A DNA stretch of 64,000 bases. Origin: Tenacibaculum sp. MAR_2009_124 (GTDB lineage Bacteria > Bacteroidota > Bacteroidia > Flavobacteriales > Flavobacteriaceae). The translations under genes were made by a program, and so were the position numbers. The notes below the pieces were generated by a model. That model was not told the DNA's origin. It saw only the letters and a list, made by a program, of their open reading frames with translations, and did no database searches. The DNA is taken from the NCBI RefSeq assembly GCF_900105455.1, contig NZ_FNSF01000001.1:1369001-1433000 (forward strand), read 5' to 3'. Of the stretch, positions 63,110 through 64,000 are shown in pieces; position 1 is the stretch's first letter; the number at the start of each line of letters is the position of its first letter.

Positions 63110-64000
63110 ATGTCAAAAATTATTTATTTACTACCACTACTTTTCTATATATCATGCAATAAAGGTAAAACTGAACCCAAAACTAACCTTCCAAAAATTG
63201 ACTATAAATGGATACAGAAAACCAACGAAACAAACGCCCGAGAAAAAATAGATTTAATTTTATCAGGTAATTTTATGACAGAAGATCTATATCTGGGTTT
63301 GTCCAATGATTTCGGAAGCTCAGTAATTACTCCTCGAAAACGAGATGCTAATACTTTCATATTCACTATTCCAAAAAGTTTATCTAAAATATCAGGTGTT
63401 TTATCCTACTCTCTTTCTTATAACAATCATGTGATTGATAATGGTAATATTAACATACTTCCATTAAATACTGCACTTTTGGAAACCTATTGTGGACCTT
63501 CTCATATGGTTGCTTCATTAATCGACTATTCGATGATCGTGGTTATACCAAATGATATTTATGACAATCCTAATTCCGGTGAGCATTATACTGTAGAATT
63601 TGATACTAAGACAAAAATTGAAGAATTAGTACAAACTGACGAATTGTTAAGCCATAGAAGAATTTATAGTAGACAGAAAAAAGGTAAAGTACTGGCAAAA
63701 GCATACATTGACACTATTAAATCGAAAGTATCAGATATTATAATATTGGCAAACAATGCAACCGACTTTACTATAAGTTATACTCGAAACACTAGTTTTT
63801 CCGACGGGAAAGAGCTAACTACTCTAAAAACTTCTGTTATTAGAGATGGCTACGATAACATTATCGAAAATGGTACTATGGTCAACTTTTATTTAACCTT
63901 TAATAAAACCCATTTAAAAATTCATGGTAAAGTAATTAATGGTATAGCAACGGCACAATTCGTTCACCCAGAAATAAAAAGAGAATATTCAGTTCAAGCA
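63110..64000 (+). CDS. lipoprotein, 5' part (runs past window end)
   Basis: The open frame starts at ATG 63110 and has no stop before 64000 (297 codons so far). The N terminus MSKIIYLLPLLFYISCNKGK is a lipoprotein signal with Cys16. The mature part is beta-rich with frequent NG/DG turns (LSYSLSYNNHVIDNGNINI). It begins 3 bp after the upstream membrane-protein gene, so the two are translationally coupled and probably function together at the cell envelope. The family was not recognised. Confidence 0.75.
   Translation, partial: MSKIIYLLPLLFYISCNKGKTEPKTNLPKIDYKWIQKTNETNAREKIDLILSGNFMTEDLYLGLSNDFGSSVITPRKRDANTFIFTIPKSLSKISGVLSYSLSYNNHVIDNGNINILPLNTALLETYCGPSHMVASLIDYSMIVVIPNDIYDNPNSGEHYTVEFDTKTKIEELVQTDELLSHRRIYSRQKKGKVLAKAYIDTIKSKVSDIIILANNATDFTISYTRNTSFSDGKELTTLKTSVIRDGYDNIIENGTMVNFYLTFNKTHLKIHGKVINGIATAQFVHPEIKREYSVQA

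Overview
The window comes from an AT-rich member of the Bacteroidota, most likely a marine Flavobacteriaceae (Tenacibaculum-like; inference from gene content). Support: many lipoprotein signals with Lys/Ser/Asp-rich tails, type IX secretion (T9SS) cargo with C-terminal sorting domains, a PorV/PorQ-family barrel, DUF4856/imelysin/TonB iron clusters, the relA/spoT-fur-like-purA gene order, and several copies of the Bacteroidota -7 promoter motif TAnnTTTG.

Region 1 (1-11.6 kb) is an accessory, mobile-element-rich zone. It opens with the 3' part of an IS3-family element, then about 1 kb of non-coding, highly foldable DNA. From about 1.77 to 7.67 kb lie four single genes in the same orientation. 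Each is bracketed by a GTT-initiated 9-10 bp motif and its exact or near-exact reverse complement ending in AAC, and they are separated by imperfect palindromes. This is the architecture of integron gene cassettes with attC sites, but no integrase is in view. Two almost identical IS110-family elements sit at the same position in two of these sites, and the apparent 3' end of a group II intron on the minus strand abuts the end of the last cassette. All of these are element types known elsewhere to target attC sites. Then come a DUF2200 gene remnant, two small secreted/anchored proteins, a gene remnant split by an IS256 element with an 8-bp target duplication, and an intact DUF2200 gene.

Region 2 (11.9-31.2 kb) is core and envelope functions: pssA, a lipoprotein, a YheT-type hydrolase, a PorV/PorQ-like barrel with an Lnb/DUF4105 membrane protein, aroQ and guaB. 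It is followed by two convergent clusters that look like an iron-acquisition locus. The plus cluster is imelysin, di-haem oxidoreductase, imelysin. The minus cluster is DUF4856 lipoprotein, imelysin, FecA-like TonB receptor and a membrane protein. A small three-gene unit of unknown function follows (29.5-31.2 kb).

Region 3 (31.2-52.6 kb) is largely housekeeping: a DEAD-box RNA helicase, a thioredoxin-fold lipoprotein without CXXC, an ABC-F protein with one degenerate ATP site, lon, a TPR lipoprotein, a LysE transporter, pyrD, pheT, a secreted T9SS endonuclease, an EamA transporter, the (p)ppGpp enzyme, a Fur-family regulator, purA and a DinB/DUF1572 protein.

Region 4 (53.1-64 kb) holds a T9SS surface protein, a nitric-oxide/haem signalling set (response regulator, H-NOX, PAS-GAF histidine kinase), an 890-bp spacer with repeated hairpins, a short probably truncated GT2 glycosyltransferase, a very large membrane protein (PTPS-related/GT-C-like), and a lipoprotein that runs off the window end.

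The main unusual signal is the integron-like cassette array at 1.8-7.7 kb and the mobile elements lodged in its recombination-site-like palindromes.
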